From: Kitasatospora fiedleri
Lineage (GTDB): Bacteria > Actinomycetota > Actinomycetes > Streptomycetales > Streptomycetaceae
Direction: 5' to 3'
Assembly: GCF_948472415.1 (NCBI RefSeq)
Contig: NZ_OX419519.1
Coordinates: 186,001-250,000 of the forward strand
Length of the DNA: 64,000 nucleotides
A model generated the notes under the pieces. It was given only the letters and a program-made list of their open reading frames with translations. It searched no databases and was not told the origin of the DNA. Positions 42,724-51,952 of this stretch are shown here, in pieces (position 1 is the first letter of the stretch; each line of letters opens with the position of its first letter). The position numbers and the translations under genes are program-made.

Positions 42724-42746
42724 AAGGACTCCTCTACGGTGTACAA
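42711..42746. promoter_or_regulatory. 14-bp perfect inverted repeat with TTGTAC/GTACAA ends
   Basis: TTGTACACCGTAGA (42711-42724) and TCTACGGTGTACAA (42733-42746) are perfect reverse complements around an 8-base loop. The repeat spans the stop of the first pump gene and lies 43 bases before the start of the second. It could be an operator for the next pump, since it repeats the TTGTAC core of the marR palindrome, or a hairpin terminator, or both. Confidence 0.65.
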
Positions 42747-42788
42747 CGCACGGTCGACCGGCCGTGCCCGCTGTCCCCGGGAGCCCCC

Positions 42789-44333
42789 TTGTCACAGCCG
42801 TCCGTCCCCCCGCCCGCCGCTCCGCACCCGCGGCGGTGGGTCATCCTGGCGGTGGTCTGCCTGGCCACGCTGGTGGTGCTGCTCGACAACACCGTGCTCA
42901 ACGTGGCCATCCCCTCCCTGACGGAGGACCTGGGCGCGGGCACGGCCGACATCCAGTGGATGGTCAACGCCTACGCGCTGGTCCAGTCCGGCCTGCTGCT
43001 GACGGCCGGCAGCCTGTCCGACCGGTACGGGCGCAAGCGGGCGCTGCTGGTGGGTCTCGCGCTGTTCGGCCTGGGGTCGACGGCGGCGGCCCTGGCCCAG
43101 TCCTCCGGGCAGCTGATCGCCGCCCGGGCCGGCATGGGCATCGGCGGCGCGCTGCTGATGACCACCACGCTGGCGGTGGTGATGCAGGTGTTCCACGGCC
43201 CCGAGGTGCCGAAGGCGATCGGCATCTGGGGGGCGGTCAGCTCACTGGGCTTCGCGGGCGGCCCGCTGCTCGGCGGCGTGCTGCTGGCGCACTTCTGGTG
43301 GGGCTCGATCTTCCTGGTCAACATCCCGGTGGCGCTGATCGGCCTGGTCGCGGTCGCCCGCCTGCTCCCGGAGAGCAGGGACCCGTCGGGCCGCCGGCCG
43401 GACGTGCCGGGCGCGGTGCTCTCCACCGTCGGCATGATCGGGCTGGTGTACGCGATCATCTCCGGGCCGGTGCACGGCTGGGGCTCCGGCCCGGTGCTGC
43501 TCGCGGCGGTGGTCGGCCTGGCCGCGCTGGCGGGCTTCGTGGCCTGGGAGGTCCGCACCCCCACCCCGATGCTGGACATGGGCTTCTTCCGGGACAGGCG
43601 CTTCAACGGCGCGGTGGCGGGCGGCATCCTGGTCGCCTTCGGGATGGCCGGCTCGCTGTTCCTGCTCACCCAGTACCTGCAACTGGTGCTCGGCTACCGG
43701 CCGTGGGAGGCGGGCCTGCGGATGTCGCCGCTGGCCCTGGTGATCGTGCTGCTCAACCTGTCGGGCGTCGGCGCCCGGCTGCTGCCGAAGGTCGGTTTCG
43801 CGGGGGCCGTCGCCCTCGGCATGGGCCTGCTGGCCGGCGGCCTGGCCCTGCTCGCCGCGATGGGCTCGGGCCACGGGTACCCGGGGCTGCTGGCCGGGCT
43901 GCTGATGATGGGCTGCGGCATCGCGGTCGCCGGCCCGGCGATGGCGGCGGCCGTGATGGGCGCCATCCCGCCGGAGCGGGCCGGGGCCGGTGCGGGCGTG
44001 CAGGGCACGGTCACCGAGTTCGGCGGCGGTCTGGGCGTGGCGGTCCTCGGCGCGGTGCTCGGCTCGCGCTTCGCGGCGGGCCTGCCGGAGGGCGTCCCGG
44101 CCGCGGCGGCGAAGTCGCTGCCGGAGGCGCTGGCCGCCGCCCCGGGCGAGGCCGCGCGCGGCGCGGTGCGGAGCGCCTTCGCCCACGGTCTGACGTCCAG
44201 TCAGCTGATCGGCGCGGCGGCCGTGCTGCTCGGCGGCCTGCTCTCCGCCGCCCTGCTCCACCGCGCCGACCGCCCGGCCCCGGCCGCCCCCGCGGCCCGG
44301 CCGGAGCCGGGGCCCGTCCCCGCCCCGCACTGA
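42789..44333 (+). CDS. DHA2-family (14-helix) multidrug efflux transporter
   Basis: The 514-residue protein starts at TTG 42789 behind GGGAG (a rare start codon here; no in-frame ATG or GTG fits). DHA2 motifs are clear: LDNTVLNVAIPSL in helix 1, GSLSDRYGRKRALLVG between helices 2 and 3, and VGARLLPK later. A 14-helix layout without long loops is typical of EmrB/QacA pumps exporting lipophilic drugs. The palindrome with TTGTAC ends lies just upstream, and a TetR gene follows downstream, so MarR, TetR or both may regulate it. Confidence 0.88.
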   Translation: MSQPSVPPPAAPHPRRWVILAVVCLATLVVLLDNTVLNVAIPSLTEDLGAGTADIQWMVNAYALVQSGLLLTAGSLSDRYGRKRALLVGLALFGLGSTAAALAQSSGQLIAARAGMGIGGALLMTTTLAVVMQVFHGPEVPKAIGIWGAVSSLGFAGGPLLGGVLLAHFWWGSIFLVNIPVALIGLVAVARLLPESRDPSGRRPDVPGAVLSTVGMIGLVYAIISGPVHGWGSGPVLLAAVVGLAALAGFVAWEVRTPTPMLDMGFFRDRRFNGAVAGGILVAFGMAGSLFLLTQYLQLVLGYRPWEAGLRMSPLALVIVLLNLSGVGARLLPKVGFAGAVALGMGLLAGGLALLAAMGSGHGYPGLLAGLLMMGCGIAVAGPAMAAAVMGAIPPERAGAGAGVQGTVTEFGGGLGVAVLGAVLGSRFAAGLPEGVPAAAAKSLPEALAAAPGEAARGAVRSAFAHGLTSSQLIGAAAVLLGGLLSAALLHRADRPAPAAPAARPEPGPVPAPH

Positions 44334-44439
44334 CGTCCTCCCCTTCGGCCCTCCGCAGACCGGCCCCCGCCGGGCCCGTGCTCGCCGCACGGGCCCGGAG
44401 CCGTACCGTGGTGGCACCCCGTCGAAGCGAAGGAGCAGC

Positions 44440-45187
44440 GTGGCCACCAAGCGAGCCTCGCAGGTCAAGAAGAGCGTGTGGCTCACCCCGGGGCCGGTGC
44501 GCGGCCGCCGTTCCCGCGCGCGGGCGAGGGCGGTCCGGGCAGCCTGGACCGCGAGGTGATCGTCGCCGCGGCGGTCCGGCTGCTGGACGCGCAGGGCGAG
44601 GCGAGGTTCTCGATGCGCGCCCTGGCCGCCCGGCTCGACGTCACGCCGATGTCCCTGTACTGGTACGTCGCCGACAAGGACGACCTGCTGGAGCTCGCCC
44701 TGGACGTGGTGGCCGGCGAGATGGTGCTGCCCGGGGCGGGGGACGGCACCGACTGGCAGTCCGGCCTGCGCGCCCTCGCCGTGACGTGGCGCGCCGCGAT
44801 GCTGGCGCACCCCTGGGCGGTCCGGATCTACGCCGACTACCTGAACATCGGGCCGAACTCGGTCCGTTTCTCCGCCCGCGCCCTGGAGATCGCCCGCGCC
44901 TCCCCGCTCTCCGAGACCGACGCGATGGCCGCCCTCTCCGCGATCTTCCAGTACACCTACGGCTTCACCTCCACCGAGGTGAACTGGGCCGAGAAGGCCG
45001 CCGAGGCCGGCACCAGCACCCAGGAGCTGGTCGAGGAGATCACCGAGGCCGTCCGCGACCTCCCGGGCATCGCCGACTCCGGCGTCCTCCCGACCGCCCC
45101 CGCGAGCCCGAACACCTGCTCCGCGAGCGCGAGTTCCACCGCGCCCTGGACTGGCTGCTCGCCGGCATGCAGTCCGACCTCGGCTGA
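44440..45187 (+). CDS. TetR-family regulator (two frameshifts)
   Basis: GTG 44440 follows AAGGAG. The N-terminus VATKRASQVKKSVWLTPGPV is typical of a TetR subgroup found beside efflux pumps. One missing base between about 44480 and 44525 leads to the HTH domain (REVIVAAAVRLLDAQGEARF, VTPMSLYWYVADKDDLLELA). The ligand domain runs to GIADSGVLPTAP, and a second break near 45100 precedes REREFHRALDWLLAGMQSDL and the stop at 45187. It is a probable regulator of the DHA2 pump just upstream. The family part is intact, so the breaks are probably errors. Confidence 0.75.
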
Positions 45188-45240
45188 CCGGCCCGACCAG
45201 GCCGCCCGGTCCGACCAGGCCGCCCGGGCGCTGCGCGGTC

Positions 45241-46287
45241 CTACTGCGGGGTGTCCGGTCCGGGGGGCACCGGGCCGGTGCTCTCCCGCTGGACCAGGCG
45301 GGTCGAGAGTTCGACCCGCGGCAGGTCGACCTCCTCTCCGTCGACCAGGCGCAGCAGGGTGCGGGCGGCCATCGCGGCCATGTCCTGGAGCGGTTGGCGG
45401 ACGGTGGTGAGCATCGGGTCGCTCCAGCGCGTGACGGGGACGTCGTCGAAGCCGACGATGCTGATGTCCTGCGGGATGCGCAGGCCCCGTTCGCGCAGGG
45501 CGGTGTACGCGCCGAACGCCTGGAGGTCGCTGGCGGCGAAGACCGCGGTCGGCGGGAGCCCGCCGGCGGCGGCGGTCTCGTCGAGCAGGTCGGTCAGTTG
45601 GCGTCGGCCGGAGGCGTCGTTGAACTCCCCGAAGCGCAGCCAACCGTCGGGGACGGGGAGTTCGGCGCGCTCCATGGCGGCCCGGTAGCCGTCCGCGCGG
45701 GCCCGGCTGCACAGCAGTTGGCGGGGGCCGGCGAGGTGGGCGATCCGGCGGTGGCCGAGGCCGATGAGGTGGTCGACGGCGGAGATCGCGCCCGCCCAGT
45801 TGGTGGCGCCGATGGTGGGCACTCCGGCGTCCGCGCTGCCGACCGGGTCGACGAGCACGAACGGCACCTTCAGCGCGGCGAGCCGGGCGCGCTGACGCGG
45901 GGTCAGGTCGGAGACCACCAGGATGGCGCCGTCCGAGCGGCGGCCCGCGATCTGCTCCAGCCACTCGCCGGTGCCGGTGCTGCTGCCGTGGACGGCGGAG
46001 AGCACCATGCTCACGCCCGCTTCGGCCAGGGCCTCCTGCGCGCCCCGGATGATCTCGATCGACCAGAGGCTGTCCAGCTCGTTCATGACCAGGTCGACGA
46101 TGCCGCCGCGGCGGCGCGGACGGCGGCGCTGGTAGTGGTGCCGGTCCATGATCTCCTGGACGCGTTCACGGGTCGCGGCGGAGACGTCGCTGCGCCCGTT
46201 GAGCACCTTGGAGACGGTGGCGTTGGAGACACCGGCCTCGGCGGCGATCTCGCCGATCGTCACCTTGTGTCGCGCCTGGCCCGCCAT
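45241..46287 (-). CDS. LacI-family regulator of the polysaccharide locus
   Basis: The 348-residue protein has a LacI HTH (VTIGEIAAEAGVSNATVSKV) and hinge (LNGRSDVSAATRERVQEIM). The periplasmic-binding-protein-like ligand domain includes GATNWAGAISAVDHLIGLGH and IVGFDDVPVTRWSDP. ATG 46287 is chosen by its match to the HTH; the longer open frame has no domain. It is the last gene of the five-gene importer operon, so it presumably represses that operon until a sugar from the target polymer binds. The CGAAAC/GTTTCG boxes at 51953-52046 are its likely targets. Confidence 0.88.
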   Translation of the reverse strand: MAGQARHKVTIGEIAAEAGVSNATVSKVLNGRSDVSAATRERVQEIMDRHHYQRRRPRRRGGIVDLVMNELDSLWSIEIIRGAQEALAEAGVSMVLSAVHGSSTGTGEWLEQIAGRRSDGAILVVSDLTPRQRARLAALKVPFVLVDPVGSADAGVPTIGATNWAGAISAVDHLIGLGHRRIAHLAGPRQLLCSRARADGYRAAMERAELPVPDGWLRFGEFNDASGRRQLTDLLDETAAAGGLPPTAVFAASDLQAFGAYTALRERGLRIPQDISIVGFDDVPVTRWSDPMLTTVRQPLQDMAAMAARTLLRLVDGEEVDLPRVELSTRLVQRESTGPVPPGPDTPQ

Positions 46288-46384
46288 CTGCCGTCCGTTC
46301 CTCGTGGTCCGCGGTCCGGGGGCGGCCGGTCCGCCGGCCCCGCCCCGGGTCACAGCAGGATAGTGCGCGCGGCCGCGGGGCGGG

Positions 46385-48295
46385 TCAGTGCTCACCGGTG
46401 CGGTCCGCTCCGTGCTGCCGTCCCGCCCGCGCCGGAGCCGAAGTCGGGGCCGGAGCCGGGGCCGGAGCCGGGGCCGGGGCGCGGTAGACGGGGTCGGAGA
46501 ACACGGCGGCCATCCGGGCACCGGTCAGGTCCTGGGCGCACACGCCGGTGAAGGCGCCGGTGAACCCCCAACCGGTGTAGTGGCCGGTGCTCTCGTCGCC
46601 GACGGTGGCGTAGTCGTCGGAGAGCCGGGCGGCGTCCAGCCGGGGCCCGACGTCCTGCCAACGCGGCCCGGGCCTGGTGCCCTCCCGGCCCGGTCCGCGA
46701 CCGTCGGCGTCGGCGTCGGCATCGGCATCGGCATCGGCATCGGCATCGGCCGCAGCGTCGCTGGTGCCGACGGCGGTCCAGGCGAACCGGGCGTCCGCGC
46801 CGCGCACGTCGAGCCGCAGCCGCAGCGGCCCGGCGCCGACCGGGACGGGGGCCGTCGGCTCCCGGTACCTGCCGCGGTCGCAGACGCCGAGGCGCAGCAC
46901 GCGGCCGAGCGCCTCGTCCCAGCTGAGGTGCAGGTAGTGCCAGAGCTCGGTGTTGTAGAGGTGCACGAGTCCGGCGGCCTGGCGGGGCGAGCGGGGATCG
47001 GCGTCCACCGTGGCCTCGAAGCGGAACTCGGTGTGCGCGCAGCGGCGGGCCAGCAGGCTCTGCCGGTGCCGGGAGGACAGCGACTCCTCGCCGCGCAGCA
47101 GCAGCCGCCCGCGGTCGAGCGAGATCCAGTCGGGGTCGGGGTGGCGGCGCAGGGTCATCCACGCGGGGCCGGGCCGGTCGGCACCGAACCCGGCGGCCTC
47201 CACCGCACCGCCGCTCTCCACCGCACCGGCGGCACCGGAGGCCCCGGCGGCCTCGGCACCGGTGGGGGTCGTGGAGCGGGTCACGGCGGGGGCGGGCACC
47301 TCGACGGCGGGGGCGTTGCCGCCACCGGCCAGCCGGGGCCAGCCGTCGGCCGTCCACTCGATCCGCTGGATCGCGCTCTCCCGGCCCAGGACGCAGGCAC
47401 CGAGCGGGGTGAGCGGGCGGGCGGCGAGGTGGGCGAGGTACCACTCGCCGTCCGGGGTCTCGACCAGGCTGCCGTGGCCGGCCTTCTGGAGTTCCAGCTC
47501 GGGTCGGCCGGCGGAGGTGAGCAGCGGCCCGGCGGGGTCGGGCTCGTAGGGCCCGGTGAGGGCGCGGGAGCGGGCGACGGTGACGGCGTGCGCCCAGGAG
47601 GTGCCGCCCTCGGCGGTCATCAGGTAGTACCAGCCGCCGCGCCGGTACAGGTGCGGCCCCTCGGTGCAGCCGAGCGCGGTGCCGTCGAAGACGCGGTGCA
47701 CCGGTCCGGTGACGCGCCGGGCGGCCCGGTCGTACTCCTGCAGCAGGATGCCGGAGAACGGGTTGGTGCCGGGCCGGTGGTCCCACTCCAGCCAGAGCAG
47801 CCAGCTGCGCCCGTCGCCGTCGGGGCCGTCGTCGTGGAACAGCGAGGGGTCGAAGCCGTGCCCGGGCAGCGGCGCGGGGTCGGACCACGGGCCGTGCGGC
47901 GTCGGTGCGGTGACCACCTGGTTGCGGACGTCCTTGTAGGCACCGGTCAGGCTCTTGACGTCGGAGTAGACGAGGTGGAACCGCCCGTCGGCGTACGACA
48001 GGCAGGGGGCCCAGACGCCGCCGGAGTCGGGGACGCCGGTGAGGTCGAGCAGTCTGCTCTCGCCGAGGGCGCCGCCGAGCGGGCGCCAGCTGACCAGGTC
48101 GGTGGAGTGGTGCAGGGTGACGCCGGGCAGCCACTCGAAGGTGGAGGTGGCGAGGTAGTAGTCGCCGCCGACGCGCAGGATCGACGGGTCGGGGTGGAAG
48201 CCCGGCAGGACGGGGTTGCGGATCGTCGCGGGCGGGCTGGCCTGCGGTGCGGCGTCGACCCCGCCGGCGGCTGCGGTCGGTGCGGCGGCGGTCAT
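46385..48295 (-). CDS. glycoside hydrolase family 43 (beta-xylosidase-like, two-domain)
   Basis: The 636-residue protein lacks a signal peptide. The five-bladed propeller (about 25-330) has the catalytic base in GFHPDPSILRV, the pKa-modulating Asp in GFDPSLFHD and the acid in GCTEGPHLYR. A C-terminal beta-sandwich (about 385-600, WISLDRGRLLLRGEESLS, TGAFTGVCAQDLTG) is that of two-domain GH43 xylosidases and 1,3-xylosidases or galactosidases. An Ala-Asp repeat of eight units sits in a surface loop, and the C-terminus is a short AP-repeat tail. It would act in the cytoplasm on imported oligosaccharides. Start ATG 48295. Confidence 0.88.
   Translation of the reverse strand: MTAAAPTAAAGGVDAAPQASPPATIRNPVLPGFHPDPSILRVGGDYYLATSTFEWLPGVTLHHSTDLVSWRPLGGALGESRLLDLTGVPDSGGVWAPCLSYADGRFHLVYSDVKSLTGAYKDVRNQVVTAPTPHGPWSDPAPLPGHGFDPSLFHDDGPDGDGRSWLLWLEWDHRPGTNPFSGILLQEYDRAARRVTGPVHRVFDGTALGCTEGPHLYRRGGWYYLMTAEGGTSWAHAVTVARSRALTGPYEPDPAGPLLTSAGRPELELQKAGHGSLVETPDGEWYLAHLAARPLTPLGACVLGRESAIQRIEWTADGWPRLAGGGNAPAVEVPAPAVTRSTTPTGAEAAGASGAAGAVESGGAVEAAGFGADRPGPAWMTLRRHPDPDWISLDRGRLLLRGEESLSSRHRQSLLARRCAHTEFRFEATVDADPRSPRQAAGLVHLYNTELWHYLHLSWDEALGRVLRLGVCDRGRYREPTAPVPVGAGPLRLRLDVRGADARFAWTAVGTSDAAADADADADADADADADGRGPGREGTRPGPRWQDVGPRLDAARLSDDYATVGDESTGHYTGWGFTGAFTGVCAQDLTGARMAAVFSDPVYRAPAPAPAPAPAPTSAPARAGRQHGADRTGEH
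46703..46750 (-). repeat. hexanucleotide microsatellite (8 units) inside the GH43 gene
   Basis: Eight tandem 6-bp units lie here (three GTCGGC then five ATCGGC on the plus strand). Each encodes Ala-Asp, giving the run of alternating Ala and Asp in the GH43 protein. Because units are six bases long, changes in copy number would keep the frame. Confidence 0.9.
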
Positions 48296-48388
48296 GGGGC
48301 TCCTCGGATCGGACGGGCGGACGGGCGGGGTGGGAGTGGACGGGCGGGCGTGGGAGCGGGCAGGCGGGCGTGGGAGCGGGCGGGCGGG

Positions 48389-49291
48389 TCAGCCCTTGAC
48401 CGCGCCGGCCATCACGCCGGCGACGATCCGGCGCGCGAGGACGGCGAACAGCAGCAGCACCGGGACGACCGAGACGACCACCCCGGCGAGCATCAGGGTG
48501 AAGTCGGTGTAGTAGCCGGCGGCGAGCTGGTTGAGCGCGATCTGCACGGTGCCGTTCTCCGGCGGCAGCGCGATCAGCGGCCAGAAGTAGTCGTTCCAGG
48601 CGAACATGAAGGTGAACATGCCGAGCACGGCGGCCGTGGAGCGGACGCCCGGCCAGGCGACGTGCCGGAAGGTGCGCAGCGGGCCGGCGCCGTCCATCCG
48701 GGCGGCTTCGATCAGCTCGTCGGGGATGTTCTCGGTCATGGCCTGCCGCATCCAGAACACGCCGACGGCGGAGACCAGGGCGGGCACGATCAGCGCGGAC
48801 AGCTTGCCGTACATGCCCATGTCGGTGACGAGCAGGTAGAGCGGGATGATGCCCAGCTGGGTGGGCACCATGACGGTGCCGATGACGGCGACGAGCAGCG
48901 GGTTGCGGCCGGGGAAGCGGAGTTTGGCGAAGGCGAAGCCGGCCAGCGAGGAGAGCAGCACGTTGCTGACGGCGGTGCAGGCCGCGACGGTGACGGAGTT
49001 GCCCATCGCCTTCCAGAAGTCGACGGTGTCGAAGACCCGCCGGACGTTCTCCAGCAGGTGGCCGCCGGGGACCAGGGAGGGGGTGGCGCCGGAGAGGACC
49101 GAGTTGTCGCCGTGCGAGGCGACGACGAACGTCCAGTACAGCGGGAAGACCGAGGCGAGGACGACGGCCGCGAGCAGCAGGTAGGCGAGCGGTCCGGCGC
49201 TGTCGTGGCGGCGCGGCCCGGTCCCCCGGACGGGCGGGCGGGCGGCGGCGGGCGCGGCGGGGCGGACGGGCGTGTCGGTGGTGGTGGCCAT
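48389..49291 (-). CDS. carbohydrate ABC transporter permease (MalG type)
   Basis: The 300-residue protein has six hydrophobic segments after a Pro/Ala/Arg-rich start. It shows the conserved EAA loop IEAARMDGAGPLRTFRHVA, which contacts the ATPase. The segment MGNSVTVAACTAVSNVLLS and the C-terminal FAVLARRIVAGVMAGAVKG are family-typical. It pairs with the MalF-type permease 25 bases upstream. No ATPase is encoded nearby; Streptomyces importers commonly share the MsiK ATPase, which is inferred here. Confidence 0.92.
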   Translation of the reverse strand: MATTTDTPVRPAAPAAARPPVRGTGPRRHDSAGPLAYLLLAAVVLASVFPLYWTFVVASHGDNSVLSGATPSLVPGGHLLENVRRVFDTVDFWKAMGNSVTVAACTAVSNVLLSSLAGFAFAKLRFPGRNPLLVAVIGTVMVPTQLGIIPLYLLVTDMGMYGKLSALIVPALVSAVGVFWMRQAMTENIPDELIEAARMDGAGPLRTFRHVAWPGVRSTAAVLGMFTFMFAWNDYFWPLIALPPENGTVQIALNQLAAGYYTDFTLMLAGVVVSVVPVLLLFAVLARRIVAGVMAGAVKG

Positions 49292-49316
49292 GGTGGCTGG
49301 TCTCCCTGGCGGTGGG

Positions 49317-50279
49317 TCAGCGGCCGGAGCGGCGGACGAGGAGGGCGTTGACCGCGGCGATGACGGCGATGATCAGGAAGAGCACCCAGGAGACGGCGGA
49401 GGCGTAGCCGGCGTCGTTGTTGACGAAGCCGTACTTGTACAGCATCAGCGTCAGGGTCTGGAACTGGTGCTCGGTGCCGCCCTCGGCGTTGCCCTGCTGG
49501 TCGAAGAGCATCGGCTCGGCGAACAGTTGCAGGCCGCCGATGGTGGAGATGACCACGGTGAACAGCACGGTCGGCCGGATCGCCGGCAGGGTGATCTTCC
49601 GGAAGGCCAGGAACCGCCCGGCGCCGTCGACCATCGCCGATTCGTGGAGTTCGCGTGGTACGGCCTGCATCGCGGCGAGGTAGATGAGGGCGTTGTAGCC
49701 CGTCCAGCGCCACATCACCATGAAGCTGATCGCCAGGTGCGAGCTCCAGGTGTCGGCCGTCCAGTCGATCGGGTCGCTGATCAGGCCGGCCTGTTCCAGC
49801 ACCCAGTTGACGACGCCGAAGTCGCGGCCGAAGAGCTGGGAGAAGACCAGGGCCACGGCGACGACGGACACGTACTGCGGGACCAGGACCAGGGCGCGCC
49901 AGGTGGTGCGGGCACGCAGGCGGCGGTCGAGCAGCCAGGCGACGGCGAGGGCGAGGAGCAGTTGGGGGGCGGTGGAGAGCAGGAAGATGCTGAGGGTGTT
50001 GAAGGTGGCGGTGTAGAAGTCGGGGTCGGTGAGGAGTTCGCGGAAGTTGTCGAGCCCGGCGAAGCCCGCGTCGCCGGTGAGCCGGTTCCAGTGGTGCAGC
50101 GAGACCCAGCCGGTGTAGACGAGCGGGTAGAGCCCGAAGATCCCGAAGACCAGGAAGAACGGGGCGATGAAGCTGTAGGCGGGCAGGTGCCGCAGCGGGT
50201 TGCCGCGGCGTCGCGGCCCGGCGGGCCGGGCGGGACGACCCGGGCCGGTCGCGGCGCCGGGGCTGGTGGTGGCCGCCAT
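49317..50279 (-). CDS. carbohydrate ABC transporter permease (MalF type)
   Basis: The 320-residue protein has six hydrophobic segments (AYSFIAPFFLVFGIFGLYPL first). Its EAA loop is degenerate (LHESAMVDGAGRFLAFRKIT). TNTLSIF-like and SWVLFLIIAVIAAVNALL regions fit MalF-type permeases. ATG 50279 follows GAGGAG. It lies between the binding-protein gene and the MalG-type permease; the 276-base gap upstream holds a hairpin-forming repeat. Confidence 0.92.
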   Translation of the reverse strand: MAATTSPGAATGPGRPARPAGPRRRGNPLRHLPAYSFIAPFFLVFGIFGLYPLVYTGWVSLHHWNRLTGDAGFAGLDNFRELLTDPDFYTATFNTLSIFLLSTAPQLLLALAVAWLLDRRLRARTTWRALVLVPQYVSVVAVALVFSQLFGRDFGVVNWVLEQAGLISDPIDWTADTWSSHLAISFMVMWRWTGYNALIYLAAMQAVPRELHESAMVDGAGRFLAFRKITLPAIRPTVLFTVVISTIGGLQLFAEPMLFDQQGNAEGGTEHQFQTLTLMLYKYGFVNNDAGYASAVSWVLFLIIAVIAAVNALLVRRSGR

Positions 50280-50383
50280 GGCGTACTCCTCGGGGTGGGG
50301 CGGGCGGACGGGCGGGGCCCGGTCCGCGGCGGGGGCGGACCGGGCGGGGAGTGGTCCGGGGCAGCGCCCGGAGCGGGACGGAC

Positions 50384-50454
50384 GCTGCCCCGGGGTCGGG
50401 GGGTGCCCCGGGGTCGGGGGGTGCCCCGGGGGCGGGCGCTGCCCCGGGGTCGGC
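50384..50454 (-). repeat. 18-bp tandem repeat (four copies) between binding-protein and permease genes
   Basis: Units at 50384-50400, 50401-50418, 50419-50436 and 50437-50454 each contain TGCCCCGGGG. CCCCGGGG is self-complementary, so neighbouring units can fold into stem-loops. Such structures after a binding-protein gene often stabilise its mRNA and reduce permease expression. A unit-4 change (GCTGCC for GGTGCC) is shared with unit 1. Confidence 0.75.
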
Positions 50455-50555
50455 GGCGCGGGCGGTGCGGCGGGCGTGGCCGCGGACCAGGGCGTGCTGG
50501 CAGTAGCCGCCGGACGGCGGCCACCGGGGCGCAGGCGGCGAGCGGCGGGCGCGGG

Positions 50556-51848
50556 TCAGTGGGCGAGGCTCTTCTTCGCCTCGGCGAGCGCCTTGTCCCA
50601 GGCTTCGGCGGTGCTCGCCTTCTGCTGCTCGATCAGGCCGAGGGCGTTGCCGAACGGGACGCGGACCTGCTGGTCCTTGGTGCCGCGGAAGCTCGGCGTG
50701 AGGCCGTTCGCGGAGGCGGCGAAGATCTGGCCGGTGGGCGCGTCGTTGAAGTAGGGCTGCTTGGTGCCCTGGACGGCCGGGTCATTGAGGACGCCGGTGA
50801 GCGAGGGCAGCGAGCCGGTCGGGCCCTGGAAGATCGTCTTCTCGGACTCGGGCGAGGTGAGGAACGCCGCGAGCTCGGCGGCCTCCTTGACGTGCTTGCC
50901 CTGCTTGGGGACGGTCAGGAACGAGCCGCCCCAGTTGCCGCCGCCGCCGGGGACGGCGGTGATGTCCCACTTGCCGGCGTTCTCCGGGCCCGCGGCGGAC
51001 TGGATCAGGCCGGTCATCCAGGCCGGGCAGGTCATCGTCGCCATCCTGCCCTGCTTGATGCCGGCGTTCCACTGCTGGCTGAACGGGGAGAGCGCGGCCG
51101 ACAGCCCCTGCTCGACGGCGCTGCCGGTGGCGTCGAAGAACTGCTTCACCTTCGGGTTGGTGTCGCCGATGTAGGCGTCGGAGCCGTCGAAGAAGCCGAA
51201 CTCGGTCTGGTTCATCATCGCGGTGAAGATGTTGCCCGCGGAGTCGAACCAGGCGTGGTCGGCGACCTTGGCGCGGAAGGTCTCGCCGGTCTTGAAGTAG
51301 GCGTCCCAGGTGGGCCAGAGCTTGGCGACCTCGGCGCGGTCGGTGGGCAGGCCGGCCTGCTGGAAGAGGTCGGTGCGGTAGCAGATGGCCAGGCCGCCGA
51401 CGTCGGTGCCGTAGCCCATGACGAAGCCGTCGCCCGCGGTGGACTGCGCCCACTTGTAGGGCAGGTAGGCGCCCTTGCGCTCCAGCGCGCCGTAGTCGGC
51501 GAGGTTGGCGAACTTGTCCTTCACCTCGCGGAACTTGGGCATGTAGCCCTCCTCGATCGCGACGACGTCGGCCGCGCCGCTGCCCGAGGACAGCTGGGTG
51601 GAGAGGCTGTTGTGGTGCTGGTCGAGCTGGGAGACCCGCTCCTTGACCGTGACGCCGGGGTGCGACTTCTGGTACTCGGCGATCAGCGGCTTGTAGCCGA
51701 AGTCGCTGAAGGTCGCGACGGTCAGCGTGATCTTCCCGCCGGCCGAGTCGCCGGAGCCGCCGGCGGAGGAGCAGGCGGTGGCGAGCAGGGCGGTGGCCGC
51801 CGCGAGGGCGGCGACCGAGAGGGATCTGCGGGGGCGGGGGGAGCCCAT
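50556..51848 (-). CDS. sugar ABC transporter substrate-binding lipoprotein
   Basis: The 430-residue protein has a lipoprotein signal with lipobox LLATACSS. The solute-binding protein fold (ITLTVATFSDFGYKPLIAEY at its start) spans the rest, with typical segments FDSAGNIFTAMMNQ and AAFLTSPESEKTIFQGPTGS. It is the first gene of the importer operon, 314 bases from the divergent GH26 gene. Ligand identity cannot be read; the neighbouring enzymes suggest a xylan- or beta-1,3-linked oligosaccharide. Confidence 0.9.
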   Translation of the reverse strand: MGSPRPRRSLSVAALAAATALLATACSSAGGSGDSAGGKITLTVATFSDFGYKPLIAEYQKSHPGVTVKERVSQLDQHHNSLSTQLSSGSGAADVVAIEEGYMPKFREVKDKFANLADYGALERKGAYLPYKWAQSTAGDGFVMGYGTDVGGLAICYRTDLFQQAGLPTDRAEVAKLWPTWDAYFKTGETFRAKVADHAWFDSAGNIFTAMMNQTEFGFFDGSDAYIGDTNPKVKQFFDATGSAVEQGLSAALSPFSQQWNAGIKQGRMATMTCPAWMTGLIQSAAGPENAGKWDITAVPGGGGNWGGSFLTVPKQGKHVKEAAELAAFLTSPESEKTIFQGPTGSLPSLTGVLNDPAVQGTKQPYFNDAPTGQIFAASANGLTPSFRGTKDQQVRVPFGNALGLIEQQKASTAEAWDKALAEAKKSLAH

Positions 51849-51952
51849 GGGGAGCCTCCGGAAGGGGCGGTAAGGGTGGGAGCGTCACCGGGCCCGGCCG
51901 GTGGGGCGCTCGGCTCCGACCGCGGCGGTGTCGCACATAACCTGCCGCCTAC

